A stretch of 54,502 nucleotides of DNA. It comes from Helicobacter rodentium ATCC 700285 (GTDB lineage: Bacteria; Campylobacterota; Campylobacteria; Campylobacterales; Helicobacteraceae). The position numbers and the translations under genes are program-made. Below are positions 9,788-18,131 of the stretch, piece after piece. Location: the NCBI RefSeq assembly GCF_000687535.1, contig NZ_JHWC01000012.1:1-54502 (forward strand). The letters run 5' to 3'. Each line of letters begins with the position of its first letter. Within the stretch, counting starts at the first letter, position 1. The notes under the pieces were generated by a model. The model did not search any database and was not told the DNA's origin. It worked only from the letters and a program-made list of their open reading frames with translations.

Positions 9788-9806
9788 CGCAAAATCAAAT
9801 TTTGCG
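9788..9806. repeat. Perfect 8-bp inverted repeat between usp and comEC
   Basis: CGCAAAAT, a 3-base loop, then ATTTTGCG. It lies after the stop of the universal stress gene and before comEC, so it could act as a weak terminator or processing site, but no clear U-run follows on the minus strand. Confidence 0.4.
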
Positions 9807-9839
9807 ACTTTGCAACTCTAAAATAATCAAAAGATCCGA

Positions 9840-10661
9840 TTAAAATTTCCAAATCAACACATCTACATTGGAGTGTTGTAAGACATCTAATGCAAAGAAG
9901 CTAACCTTTCCGCTTGTTGGCAATGCAATAAGGGAGACATTTTTGGATTCTGCTACGCTTAAAAGTCTTGTATAAGAGAGGATTCCGCTATCAAGCACCA
10001 TTTCATTTTTGCCTGATAAGTTGCTTAAAAATTCTTTAGAACATTCTCTTGCGTCCTCTTCTGCGCTTTTATTGAATTTGGAGATTTGCTCATCGTCTGC
10101 TCCATAACGACCTAAACGCAACTCAAATGGGCGTGAAATCATATGATAAAACACCAAATTGGCTTCCGGGAAAAACTTTCTTGTTGTCTTGGCAAGTTTT
10201 AGGGAGCTATCCGAAAAGTCAGTGGGTGAAAAAATATTGATATAATCCGGAAGTGCTTCATTTTTGGTTATAAGAACAGGAATTTCAGATTTACGAATAA
10301 TTTTTTTAGTTACTGAACCTAGCAAGACTTCTGTTAAATATTGCGTTTCTCCTGTTGCCCCTACAAGTAATAAGCGGCATTCACGATCTTTAGAGTGTTT
10401 ATTGATTTCTTTGTGGATTGTGCCTACATAGCAAAATTGTGAGATTTCTACTTCTGGCTTTGGAAAATTATCAGCAATAAACTTAGCAAGTGCTTCTTTG
10501 CCTACTTTTTTGTCTTTTTTGGGGTCGTGGAAAATGGAATATTCTACAACATGCACAACATCAAGCGTATATTTATGCTTTTTGGCTAAAAACATTGCTT
10601 TTGTAAGTGCAGCTAAACTGCTTTGTGAAAAATCTGTTGCTACGACAATTCTATTTTTCAT
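9840..10661 (-). CDS. Universal stress protein with two UspA domains
   Basis: 273-residue cytosolic protein with two tandem Usp domains (about 1-143 and 150-273). The first ends in an ATP-binding type motif, GATGETQYLTEVLLGS (G-x2-G-x10-GS, one residue longer than the consensus), followed by IPVLI. The second domain has a degenerate version of this loop (LPTSGKVSFFALDVL), so only the first may bind nucleotide. The ATG at 10661 opens the first beta strand (MKNRIVVATDFS) with AAAGG upstream; the 14-residue extension to 10703 looks artificial. Separately transcribed from the AEC gene, with its own promoter candidate. Confidence 0.88.
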   Translation of the reverse strand: MKNRIVVATDFSQSSLAALTKAMFLAKKHKYTLDVVHVVEYSIFHDPKKDKKVGKEALAKFIADNFPKPEVEISQFCYVGTIHKEINKHSKDRECRLLLVGATGETQYLTEVLLGSVTKKIIRKSEIPVLITKNEALPDYINIFSPTDFSDSSLKLAKTTRKFFPEANLVFYHMISRPFELRLGRYGADDEQISKFNKSAEEDARECSKEFLSNLSGKNEMVLDSGILSYTRLLSVAESKNVSLIALPTSGKVSFFALDVLQHSNVDVLIWKF

Positions 10662-10682
10662 AATCTGAACCTTTATTTTGTG

Positions 10683-10706
10683 AGATTGCTTAATATACTG
10701 CAATCT
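10683..10706 (-). promoter_or_regulatory. Candidate promoter/operator of the universal stress gene
   Basis: A 7-bp inverted repeat (AGATTGC ... GCAATCT, 10-base spacer) encloses a TATATT -10-like hexamer (10692-10697, minus strand), about 30 bases before the ATG at 10661. A palindrome around the -10 could be an operator, but this is inference only. Confidence 0.35.
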
Positions 10707-10768
10707 TGCTTAAAAAATGATTTAAAGTTGGCTTGGATTCTATTCGCGTCAGTTAAGATTCTATGCTT

Positions 10769-11677
10769 TTAGAGTAAAATCAAGCATAAAAGTGGAATAG
10801 AAACAAAGGAAAATACAATCCCAAAGGCTATTGAGCTTACTGCAAGATTAGAATCTAATTTTGCTTTAATTACCATTGCTCCTGCAAGAGCCATTGTGGG
10901 CATTGAGGATTCTATAATTGCGAGAATGCTATTGGGGTTAAATTCTGTATTGAAGAGTTTGAGGATTCCAATAAATAGTAAAGGCGTAACGAGTGTTTTA
11001 CACAAAATAACAATGGTTGCAGATTTATAGGAGCTTTTGATTGCACCAAAGCCAAGTCCAAGCCCGATGGCAAATAAGGCTACTGCGGTGGTTGCGTTGC
11101 CTAATGTGCGGATAGGTCCAAAGATAAAATCGGGCAGCTCAATGACTTTGCATAAAAATCCGAGCGTTAGCGCGATAAAGGGAGGAAAAACTATGATGCG
11201 CTTGAGGTTTTGCGAGAAACTTATGGGCTGATTGCCTCCAAAAGATAGAATAAAGGGCGCAAGAAGCGAAAAGGGCAAAGCAGTGGCAAAAGCATCATAA
11301 AAAACAACTTTTCCCACAAAACTTGCATCATAGATTCCAACAATTACAGGAATCCCGATAAAAAGCGTGTTACCAAAAGAAGAGAGCAAAAACATACTAA
11401 GGAGTGTAGGGCGAGAAAAAGAAGCAAAATATCCAATTAAAACCGCAATTACTCCAGCAGATAAACTACATAAAAGCCCCGTGAGGATTAATAAAGTGAA
11501 AGTGAAATCAAGCCTAAGATGATAAATGCCATCAAAAATCAAACAAGGAATTGCAAAGGTAATAGCAAAATCCAAAAGGGTGTGGGATTGCTTTTGTTTC
11601 AAAATTCCGACAAGTTTTGCAAAATAGCCACCCATAAGCAAAGCAAAAATTGTCCAAAGTGGATTGAAAACAAACAT
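10769..11677 (-). CDS. AEC (auxin efflux carrier) family transporter
   Basis: 302-residue integral membrane protein with about ten hydrophobic segments in two similar halves, typical of AEC permeases that move small organic acids or amino acids; the substrate is unknown. The N-terminal NPLWTIFALLMGGYFAKL and the mid-protein SFGNTLFIGIPVIVGIYD (Asn/Gly/Pro-rich crossover helix) are family features. Start ATG at 11677 with AAGGA upstream. It is divergent from msrA. Confidence 0.88.
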   Translation of the reverse strand: MFVFNPLWTIFALLMGGYFAKLVGILKQKQSHTLLDFAITFAIPCLIFDGIYHLRLDFTFTLLILTGLLCSLSAGVIAVLIGYFASFSRPTLLSMFLLSSFGNTLFIGIPVIVGIYDASFVGKVVFYDAFATALPFSLLAPFILSFGGNQPISFSQNLKRIIVFPPFIALTLGFLCKVIELPDFIFGPIRTLGNATTAVALFAIGLGLGFGAIKSSYKSATIVILCKTLVTPLLFIGILKLFNTEFNPNSILAIIESSMPTMALAGAMVIKAKLDSNLAVSSIAFGIVFSFVSIPLLCLILL

Positions 11678-11712
11678 CGGAATCCTTTAAGGCTTAAAAA
11701 TTTAAAAATAAA

Positions 11713-11718
11713 ATTATA
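11713..11718 (-). promoter_or_regulatory. -10 element of the AEC gene
   Basis: TATAAT on the minus strand about 36 bases before the ATG at 11677, in an AT-rich setting. No clear -35, as is usual for sigma-70 promoters of this group. Confidence 0.5.
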
Positions 11719-11810
11719 ATTTGCAAAGATTAAGTTTGCATTAATAATTTTATTATTGCAAGAAGCAAATGCAGTGAAAAACGAAGCAACTTTTAATCTT
11801 GTAAAAAGTG

Positions 11811-11827
11811 GATTCCACAATGGAATC
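11811..11827. repeat. Inverted repeat GATTCCA-CAA-TGGAATC
   Basis: Perfect 7-bp stem in the non-coding gap between the AEC gene and msrA. Both arms are the TGGAATC word that is over-represented in this window. The function is not known. Confidence 0.45.
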
Positions 11828-11861
11828 GCAAAAACAACTTCACGGGTGAGATTTCATATTA

Positions 11862-11893
11862 TAGATTGCTTCACTTGGTTGCAATGACAAAGT
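11862..11893. repeat. REP-like intergenic sequence (GTCATTGC...GAAGCAATC type)
   Basis: The minus strand reads GTCATTGCAACCAAGTGAAG followed by CAATCTA, resembling the short GTCATTGCGAG...AAGCAATCC elements scattered in many bacterial genomes. A second related copy lies at 41884-41930. The gap 11678-11958 contains this, the inverted repeat at 11811 and promoters, but no gene that I can support. Confidence 0.45.
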
Positions 11894-11958
11894 GATTTTA
11901 TTTTGTATTAATCTTTATTCCGACAATATTATAAGAATGAATACAGCAAAGGAGAGTA

Positions 11959-12465
11959 ATGCAGCAAACAATTTATTTAGCAGGTGGCTGTTTTTGGGGA
12001 ATGCAGGGCTATTTTGATAGATTGAAGGGTGTAATAGAATCGCAGGTGGGTTATGCAAACTCTCAAGTAGAATCCCCGACTTATGAACAAGTTTGCAGTG
12101 GCGCAACAAACGCGACAGAAACGCTCAAGCTTACATTTGATGAGAAAATATTAAGTTTAGAGGAAGTCTTGGCGCGATTCTTTAGTGTGATTGATCCTTT
12201 TGCGCTCAATTATCAAGGGAATGATGTTGGCACACAATACCGTAGCGGCATTTATACGCAGGATTCTAAAATGTTAGAGACGATTCAAAAGTTTGTGGAA
12301 TCTTATCAAAAAAAGTTATCCCAAAGGATTGTTACAGAGGTGGGAGAGTTAAACAACTTCTATGTAGCAGAATCCTATCATCAAAAATATCTTATGAAAA
12401 ATCCGCAAGGGTATTGCCATATTGACTTGAGTGCTGCATTGCGCCCTTTGTCTTTGGAATTTTAG
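11959..12465 (+). CDS. msrA: Peptide methionine sulfoxide reductase MsrA
   Basis: Reduces the S-epimer of methionine sulfoxide in proteins, repairing oxidative damage in the cytosol. The catalytic motif G-G-C11-F-W is at the N-terminus, followed by the conserved VGYANSQVESPTYEQVCSG segment and FSVIDPFALNYQGNDVGTQY, which carries the family's NxQGxDxGxQYRS region. 168 residues is the length of a stand-alone MsrA without a fused MsrB. AAAGGAG precedes the ATG. A bidirectional hairpin terminator follows. Confidence 0.96.
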   Translation: MQQTIYLAGGCFWGMQGYFDRLKGVIESQVGYANSQVESPTYEQVCSGATNATETLKLTFDEKILSLEEVLARFFSVIDPFALNYQGNDVGTQYRSGIYTQDSKMLETIQKFVESYQKKLSQRIVTEVGELNNFYVAESYHQKYLMKNPQGYCHIDLSAALRPLSLEF

Positions 12466-12487
12466 GGATTTTTAGAGGCGGGGCGAT

Positions 12488-12519
12488 AAAAAGTCTGCAA
12501 ATTACTTGCAGACTTTTTT
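12488..12519. terminator. Bidirectional Rho-independent terminator of msrA and the 82-residue gene
   Basis: AAAAAGTCTGCAA, a 5-base loop, then TTGCAGACTTTTTT. The core stem is 8 bp, extended by an A-run and a U-run, so it works in both directions. The stop codon of the minus-strand gene lies in the loop. Confidence 0.87.
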
Positions 12520-12750
12520 AAGGGCTTTGCGAAGCTCTTTGGCTTGCTTTCTAGGAATAACAACCTTCCATTGTGTTGGGGTGGAATCTTGATCTTCTCC
12601 CCCTTCTAATTCCACTGCAATAGAGATAGCTTGATATTTTTTATCTTTTTTGCTTGGAATATCAAAGGATTCTACAATGATACTACCATCTTTTGCCAAC
12701 TCTCCACGCAATGGAATCGTATAGGCTACTTTTTTGATTTTTTGTTTCAT
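12502..12750 (-). CDS. Small basic protein of unknown function, paralogue of its neighbour
   Basis: 82 residues, unrecognised. It shares a layout with the next gene upstream (12747-13091): TIPL near the start, a strand containing AISI, then WKVVIPRKQAKELRKALKK at the end. The predicted order of four strands followed by one helix, and the Lys/Arg-rich final helix, recall single-repeat PUR/Whirly-type nucleic-acid-binding folds, but this is only a guess from pattern. Its start overlaps the stop of the upstream paralogue by 4 bases (ATGA), so the two are co-translated. The gene ends inside the shared terminator. Confidence 0.75.
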   Translation of the reverse strand: MKQKIKKVAYTIPLRGELAKDGSIIVESFDIPSKKDKKYQAISIAVELEGGEDQDSTPTQWKVVIPRKQAKELRKALKKVCK

Positions 12751-13091
12751 TGTGGTTGCTTTTTTGTGCTTTTCGCTTCTTTTTTTGGTGCGCTTGTTTC
12801 TTTTGTTGCCTTAGCTTCTTTTGATTTTTTTGTCTCTTTATTTTTGGGTTTTTTAGCAGTTTTTTGCTTTTTGCGCGCTTTTCTTGCATCTTTTAATGCT
12901 TGGCGAACCTCTTTAATTTGAGAAAAGGGAATATGAACCTTCCAGCTTTCTTTGCCTTCTCCTAAAGACGCACAGATGCTAATAACCGCTTTGCTTCCCT
13001 CTCCATAAGGCTCTTCAATGATGGCAAAATTTAATGTCCCGCCCTCACTCTCTTTTAGTGGAATTGTTTTGTAAATCTCTGTCTCTTTCAT
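12747..13091 (-). CDS. Small protein with lysine-rich tail, paralogue of the 82-residue protein
   Basis: 114 residues, unrecognised. Residues 1-67 align with the downstream 82-residue protein (TIPL, VISI, WKVHIP, then K-E-x-R-x-A-L-K). The last ~45 residues are almost only Lys, Ala, Glu, Thr and Gln, a histone-like basic tail that suggests contact with nucleic acid. The ATG has a strong ribosome binding site (AGGAGG). First gene of a two-gene unit; lpxD ends 92 bases upstream on the same strand. The low-complexity tail makes frame shadows on both strands, which I ignore. Confidence 0.78.
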   Translation of the reverse strand: MKETEIYKTIPLKESEGGTLNFAIIEEPYGEGSKAVISICASLGEGKESWKVHIPFSQIKEVRQALKDARKARKKQKTAKKPKNKETKKSKEAKATKETSAPKKEAKSTKKQPQ

Positions 13092-13183
13092 CTGAAACCT
13101 CCTACACTTAGAATTAATATTTTAGAGATGTTAAATGCTAACCAATAGTAACTAAGAATACACTTAAACATTTTAACTCAAGT

Positions 13184-14185
13184 TTATTTTTTGAGCATTC
13201 TTTTAAGTAAAGCTTGGAGTTTCAGCCAATCTTGAATGGGCAAAAGTGGGTGTCCCGAAAATTTGCCAAATGCGGGTAAGCTCTTACTAATCGCCCCTCT
13301 TGCTCCTATTTGTGTAAAATCACCAATATGTAAATGCCCAGCACTGCCGCTTTGCCCACCTAACACAACATTGCGTCCTGTTGTTGTAGAACCAGAGATT
13401 CCAGCTTGTGCAACAATGATGGAATATTCTCCAATGTTACAATTATGCCCAATTTGCACCAAATTATCTATTTTTGTCCCTTGTTTGATTCTTGTTTGCC
13501 CAAATACTGCGCGATCAATCGTTGTGTTTGCTCCTATTTCTACATCATTTTCAAGCACAACTTTGCCATTATGATGGATTTTAATATGTTTTCCGTCTTT
13601 GGTGTGTGCATAGCCAAATCCATCACTGCCAACAACACTATTGGCGTGGATTCGGACATTATTTCCTATTTCGCAATCATTATAAACACACACTCCCGGA
13701 AACAACACGCAATTTGCGCCGATTCTAACATTTTCTCCTATGGTTACACCTGACATAATGACGCAATTTGCTCCAATTTTACTGCCATTCCCGATTATTG
13801 CATTGGGGGCAATGTTTGAGGATTCATCAATGCTTGGTGATTCTTTGGAGCTAAAAAGTGGCTTAGCAAAGCGTTCCGTGAGATACGCCATAGCAAGATA
13901 AGGATTTTCACAAAGGAGTGCAAAGGCTGAATGTGGAATCTTATGTAAATGCGCTTTGCGCACCAAGACGGCTTTTGCTTTGGTTTGTGCAATCTGTTCA
14001 AAGTATTGCTCTTTTTCCAAAAATGTAATGGAATCGCATTTTGCATCTTGGGGTGATTCTAAGTTATCAATAGGCACAGAATCAAAGAAGTCTGAGTGCT
14101 TTGTCCATTCCGCGCCATTATATTGCATTACGCATTCTAGTGCCTCATTTTTTTTTAGAGTCTCAATGATATTTTTAAGTTCCAT
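13184..14185 (-). CDS. lpxD: UDP-3-O-acylglucosamine N-acyltransferase LpxD
   Basis: Adds the N-linked hydroxyacyl chain to UDP-3-O-acylglucosamine in lipid A synthesis. The N-terminal third is the UDP-binding domain. The middle is a left-handed parallel beta helix with many hexapeptide repeats ([20 protein letters not shown] and following turns), ending in a short helical tail. The conserved block [17 protein letters not shown] and the QIGHNCNIG histidine segment are present. At 333 residues it is of normal length. It starts 8 bases after the ilvN stop, an unusual partner for an envelope gene but an arrangement that implies co-transcription. Confidence 0.95.
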   Translation of the reverse strand: MELKNIIETLKKNEALECVMQYNGAEWTKHSDFFDSVPIDNLESPQDAKCDSITFLEKEQYFEQIAQTKAKAVLVRKAHLHKIPHSAFALLCENPYLAMAYLTERFAKPLFSSKESPSIDESSNIAPNAIIGNGSKIGANCVIMSGVTIGENVRIGANCVLFPGVCVYNDCEIGNNVRIHANSVVGSDGFGYAHTKDGKHIKIHHNGKVVLENDVEIGANTTIDRAVFGQTRIKQGTKIDNLVQIGHNCNIGEYSIIVAQAGISGSTTTGRNVVLGGQSGSAGHLHIGDFTQIGARGAISKSLPAFGKFSGHPLLPIQDWLKLQALLKRMLKK

Positions 14186-14193
14186 ATTGAACC

Positions 14194-14667
14194 TTAATTG
14201 CTAGTTTCAATGGCAAAAATTCCGCTACGCGTAATGTCTTTTGGCTTGTGTATTTTAATAGCATTCAAGAGCGTATTAATGCGTGTATGCGTATCGCAAG
14301 CGACAAAGATTGCGCATTTATCATTAACTTCTAAAAGCATTCCGTTAAAGGCGTTAAAAATCGTGCTAATTTCGCTTAAATTGCTTTCTAAGCTAAATTT
14401 TACAAGCAAAGATTCTTGTTCAATCATTTGTTCATTTTCTAAGACCTTCAAGACGGGAATGAGCTTGTGCAACTGCTTGATGATTTGTTCTAACACCTTG
14501 TTGTCGCCTTTGGTGGAAATTGTAATGCGCGAGAGATTGGAATCTAAAATCGGTGCAACGGTAAGGGATTCTATATTGTATCCTCTGCCTGAAAACAATC
14601 CACTAATACGAGATAATACGCCGTGTTCATTTAAAACGGTAACTGCAATCGTGCGTCTAATTTCCAT
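14194..14667 (-). CDS. ilvN: Acetolactate synthase small (regulatory) subunit
   Basis: Regulatory partner of IlvB; binds branched-chain amino acids (valine in well-studied enzymes) and activates the catalytic subunit. The N-terminal ACT domain is clear: [20 protein letters not shown], then NIESLTV. Residues ~80-157 form the second regulatory domain. 157 residues is the IlvH/IlvN length seen in many bacteria. It begins 3 bases after the ilvB stop. Confidence 0.94.
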   Translation of the reverse strand: MEIRRTIAVTVLNEHGVLSRISGLFSGRGYNIESLTVAPILDSNLSRITISTKGDNKVLEQIIKQLHKLIPVLKVLENEQMIEQESLLVKFSLESNLSEISTIFNAFNGMLLEVNDKCAIFVACDTHTRINTLLNAIKIHKPKDITRSGIFAIETSN

Positions 14668-14670
14668 TGC

Positions 14671-16362
14671 CTACTCCTTATAATCCAACATCATATTAAA
14701 TAGTGCGCCACCCGTTGGCACCATAGGTAAAACATTCTCCATTCTGTCAATGCGGACATCTAAAAGGGCTGGTTTTTGGGAATTGATTGCGTTGTTTAAT
14801 GCCGCAATAAATTCTTCTTTGGTTTGGCACACATAGCCTACCCCGCCAAAAGATTCTACCAACTTTACAAAGTCTGGTTGTTTTTCCAAATCTGTTTCTG
14901 AATAATGTTTGTCGTAAAAAAAGGTTTGCCACTGGCGCACCATACCCAAGTAATTGTTGTTCAAGACAATGTTAATCACAGGGATTCCATAAGCTGCGCA
15001 AGTCATTAGTTCTTGAATATTCATTAAAATAGAGCCATCTCCGCTGATATTAATGGAGATTTTTTCTGGGAATGCACATTTTGCTCCCATAGCAGCAGGC
15101 AAACCAAACCCCATTGTTCCCAAGCCTCCACTGCTGATGAATTGACGAGGAAAGCTAAAGGGGTAAAATTGTGCTGCCCACATTTGGTGTTGTCCAACAT
15201 CTGTGCTTATCAAAGCGTTTTCCCCTACGATATCTCCCAATTTTTCAATTACCCATTGGGGTTTGAGCTGTGCAGTGGAATCTTGATAATTGAGAGGGTG
15301 TAATTTGTTGTATTGCGCTAAACGTTCCCGCCAAGCTAGGATATTTTGTGTCGTATAATCTTCGCGCAAAAGCGGTAAAAGCTCCTCTAACACACTGCTT
15401 ATATCGCCTACAATAGGGAAATTTGCATCCACAATTTTGCTAATACTGCTTGGGTCAATGTCTATATGGATAATTTGTGCATATTTGCCAAATTCGCTTA
15501 GCTTTCCTGTTACTCTGTCATCAAAACGCGCCCCAAGAGCAATAATAAGGTCAGCTTCACTCATCGCCATATTTGCAACATAGCTACCGTGCATACCCAC
15601 CATACCTAAGGAATCTGGATTGTTTGAGCTTAAGATTCCAAAAGCCATAAAAGTATTCACGGCAGGAATATGTGTAATTTCACAAATCTCACGCACAAGT
15701 TTAGCGGATTTGGACGCAATACAGCCACCTCCCAAATACAATAAAGGCTTTTTAGCCTCTTTTATTGCAAGGGCTATTTTCTTGATTTGTCTCGGGTTAC
15801 CTTTGTAAGTAGGCTTATAGGTTTGTAGTTTAATTTCTCTAGGATAATTAAACTCGCCAATAGTTGCAGTAATATCTTTTGGAATATCAATATGCACTGG
15901 TCCGGGTCGTCCGCTACTTGCGATATAGAATGCTTCTTTTAGGATTCGTGGAAGCTCCTCAATACTTTTGACTAAAAAATTATGCTTTGTGCAAGGGCGT
16001 GAAATGCCCACCGCATCAATTTCTTGAAATGCATCTGTTCCAATCAAACTTGTTGGTACTTGTCCGCTAATTACCACGAGAGGTATGGAATCCATATATG
16101 CCGTTGCAATACCTGTGATAGTGTTTGTAAAACCCGGTCCGCTTGTAACAATGGCAACCCCTACTTTTCCACTCGCCCTTGCATAGCCATCTGCGGCATG
16201 CACCGCAGCTTGTTCGTGTCGCACTAAAATATGTTTAAAAAAATCCTGCTTATAAATTTCATCATAAAGATTCAATGCCGCCCCACCCGGATAACCAAAG
16301 ACAACTTCTACGCCCTCATTTTTGAGTGCGTGCATTACCATTTCAGAACCATTTAATTGCAT
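14671..16362 (-). CDS. ilvB: Acetolactate synthase large (catalytic) subunit
   Basis: Thiamine diphosphate- and FAD-dependent enzyme that condenses pyruvate into acetolactate, or with 2-ketobutyrate into acetohydroxybutyrate, the first common step to valine, leucine and isoleucine. The TPP-domain glutamate region is VFGYPGGAALNLYDE, the central domain carries the FAD site, and the C-terminal TPP motif runs from GDGSILMNIQE to LNNNYLGMVRQWQ. 563 residues, full length. First gene of ilvB-ilvN-lpxD; ribosome binding site TAGGA 7 bases upstream. The same window carries a branched-chain amino acid importer, so the cell can both make and import these amino acids. Confidence 0.96.
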   Translation of the reverse strand: MQLNGSEMVMHALKNEGVEVVFGYPGGAALNLYDEIYKQDFFKHILVRHEQAAVHAADGYARASGKVGVAIVTSGPGFTNTITGIATAYMDSIPLVVISGQVPTSLIGTDAFQEIDAVGISRPCTKHNFLVKSIEELPRILKEAFYIASSGRPGPVHIDIPKDITATIGEFNYPREIKLQTYKPTYKGNPRQIKKIALAIKEAKKPLLYLGGGCIASKSAKLVREICEITHIPAVNTFMAFGILSSNNPDSLGMVGMHGSYVANMAMSEADLIIALGARFDDRVTGKLSEFGKYAQIIHIDIDPSSISKIVDANFPIVGDISSVLEELLPLLREDYTTQNILAWRERLAQYNKLHPLNYQDSTAQLKPQWVIEKLGDIVGENALISTDVGQHQMWAAQFYPFSFPRQFISSGGLGTMGFGLPAAMGAKCAFPEKISINISGDGSILMNIQELMTCAAYGIPVINIVLNNNYLGMVRQWQTFFYDKHYSETDLEKQPDFVKLVESFGGVGYVCQTKEEFIAALNNAINSQKPALLDVRIDRMENVLPMVPTGGALFNMMLDYKE

Positions 16363-16479
16363 AAAAAATCCTAAATTTTAATATTTTTTATTATTTTAGA
16401 TTTAAAAATCTTTAATAATGCTTTATTTAACAAAATGAATCTTGTAACTTTATCACAGATTGCTAGAGGAGGTTTGCAT

Positions 16480-16485
16480 TATAAT
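16480..16485 (+). promoter_or_regulatory. -10 element of the SQR-like gene
   Basis: TATAAT about 31 bases before the ATG at 16516; AAAGGAG precedes the start codon. Confidence 0.55.
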
Positions 16486-16515
16486 TTGCGTCTGTAATGA
16501 TAAAAGGAGTAAATT

Positions 16516-17877
16516 ATGCAGAAAAATAAAGAGAATTTCAGCAGAAGAGATTTGTTAAAAGTTCTGGGCGTAAGCAGTGTCTCTCTTGGTGGTATTGGAT
16601 TGACAATGCCGACAAAAGCTCAATCAAAATCTGATAAATCTCCAACGATTGCAATTATTGGAGCGGGTCTTGGAGGTATTTCTTTATCTGCAAAATTGGT
16701 AAGTGAATTGCCAAATGCTAAAATTAAGCTTTTTGACGCAGAGGAGATTTTGTATTATCAGCCGGGATTCACGCTGATTGCCGCTGGGCTTTATAGTAAG
16801 CAAGATACGCAATACAACAAAAAAGACTTGATTAATGATAAGGTAGAGTGGATTAAAGAAAATGTAAGTGCAGTAGAGCCAAATGCCAATAGGCTAACAA
16901 CCACAAGCGGACAAGTTTATGTATATGATTATTTGGTGATTGGCACAGGAACAATTAATCAGTTTGAGAAGTATCAAGGATTAACAGAGGAGTTTGTCAA
17001 TGATCCTAATACGAACGTTACAAGTATTTATACTGCCGATGGTTCTGTAAAAGCGCAAAGTATGATGCAAGAGATTGCCAAAAAGGGGGGAAAAGTTATT
17101 TTTGCAGAGCCAAATACACCCTTTAAATGTGGTGGAGCAAATAAGAAAGTTAATTTTCTATTAGAGGATTTGAGTGTAACAAATCGCACAAAAGAAAAGA
17201 TAGAGATGTGTTTATACACGGGTGGAGGGGCAATGCTTTCAAGTCCAACACACGCAAAAATGATTGAGCAGTTTTTTATTGAACGCAAAATGCCATATTT
17301 AATGCGGCATCAACTTGTGGAAGTGGATACGACACGCAATATTGCAATTTTTGAAAAACTGATGCCTTATACAGAAAATGGTGAGCAGAGGGTTGCAAAG
17401 GAGCGCATTGAAAAGCCTTATGATTATTTGTTTGTGATTCCACAGATGAAAACTGCTGATTTTATAACAGAAGCAGGTCTTGCAATCACAAAAGGGCATA
17501 TTGCTGGGAATTGGGTAGATGTAGATTCTTATACTCTGCAACATAAAAAATACCCCAATATTTTTGCAATTGGGGATTGCGCTGGAGTCCCAAAAGGTAA
17601 GACAGGTGCAAGTATTCGCAAACAATATCCCGTGATTGCGGAAAATTTGATTGCGCATTTAAACAATCAACCGCTTAAAGCGAAGTTTAGTGGCTATACC
17701 GCTTGTCCTTTGCTTACGCGTTATGGTAAGGCGGTAATGGTAGAATTTGATTATGAAGGCACAGCACCAAGTATGCCTTGTTTTGGGGCGACAAGAGAGA
17801 GTTGGTTGAATTGGTTTGTAAAAGTGTATTTGATGAAACCAATGGTAATGAGTGGAATGATTAACGCAAGAGCATAA
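16516..17877 (+). CDS. Tat-exported FAD oxidoreductase, sulfide:quinone reductase-like
   Basis: Probably oxidises sulfide and passes electrons to the quinone pool from the periplasmic face. The N-terminus has a twin-arginine signal (S-R10-R11-D-L-L-K-V-L-G, then a hydrophobic stretch to about residue 36). The FAD dinucleotide fold starts at about residue 46 (AIIGAGLGGISLSAKL), with the YQPGFTLIAAG stretch typical of SQR and flavocytochrome c sulfide dehydrogenases, and the C-terminal FAD motif FAIGDCAGVPKGKTGASI. Cysteines in PFKCGG and YTACPLLT are candidates for the redox pair. A Tat signal is not usual for SQR, so a related periplasmic flavoprotein is possible. Confidence 0.8.
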   Translation: MQKNKENFSRRDLLKVLGVSSVSLGGIGLTMPTKAQSKSDKSPTIAIIGAGLGGISLSAKLVSELPNAKIKLFDAEEILYYQPGFTLIAAGLYSKQDTQYNKKDLINDKVEWIKENVSAVEPNANRLTTTSGQVYVYDYLVIGTGTINQFEKYQGLTEEFVNDPNTNVTSIYTADGSVKAQSMMQEIAKKGGKVIFAEPNTPFKCGGANKKVNFLLEDLSVTNRTKEKIEMCLYTGGGAMLSSPTHAKMIEQFFIERKMPYLMRHQLVEVDTTRNIAIFEKLMPYTENGEQRVAKERIEKPYDYLFVIPQMKTADFITEAGLAITKGHIAGNWVDVDSYTLQHKKYPNIFAIGDCAGVPKGKTGASIRKQYPVIAENLIAHLNNQPLKAKFSGYTACPLLTRYGKAVMVEFDYEGTAPSMPCFGATRESWLNWFVKVYLMKPMVMSGMINARA

Positions 17878-17887
17878 GGAGAAAAAA

Positions 17888-18046
17888 ATGAGTAATTTAG
17901 ATAAAACAATCCGATTAATCATCGCAATGTTGTTGTATTTTGTGTTTGGCTTTGTATGTCAAAGTTGGTGGTGGCTTCTCTCATTGTTGCCATTGCTTAG
18001 TGCGGTATATGGCTATTGCCCGCTTTATAAGTTTCTAAAAAAATAA
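17888..18046 (+). CDS. Small DUF2892-type inner-membrane protein
   Basis: 52 residues with two hydrophobic stretches (IRLIIAMLLYFVFGFVCQ and WWLLSLLPLLSAVYG) and a C-terminal YCPLYKFLKK, matching the pattern of DUF2892 (YgaP-like) membrane modules, which often accompany sulfur-transfer or sulfide-oxidising genes. It starts 10 bases after the SQR-like stop with AAGGAG upstream, so the two form a unit. It may anchor or assist the oxidoreductase at the membrane; this is inference. A hairpin terminator directly follows. Confidence 0.82.
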   Translation: MSNLDKTIRLIIAMLLYFVFGFVCQSWWWLLSLLPLLSAVYGYCPLYKFLKK

Positions 18047-18075
18047 TTTGGATTCTTTAAATTAAAGAATCCAAA
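18047..18075. terminator. Bidirectional hairpin terminator between the SQR unit and tyrA
   Basis: Near-perfect palindrome: TTTGGATTCTTTAA, one base, TTAAAGAATCCAAA. It starts right at the stop of the DUF2892 gene and lies downstream of tyrA on the opposite strand. Confidence 0.75.
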
Positions 18076-18131
18076 ATGTAGAAGTGATTGATTTTTAGCT
18101 TTCTCATTGATTGCATTAATTTCAATAGATT

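Noticed and set aside
12683-12889. Lysine-rich minus-strand frame and a Phe-rich plus-strand frame over the 114-residue gene
   Set aside because: Both are shadows of the lysine-rich tail of the real gene.
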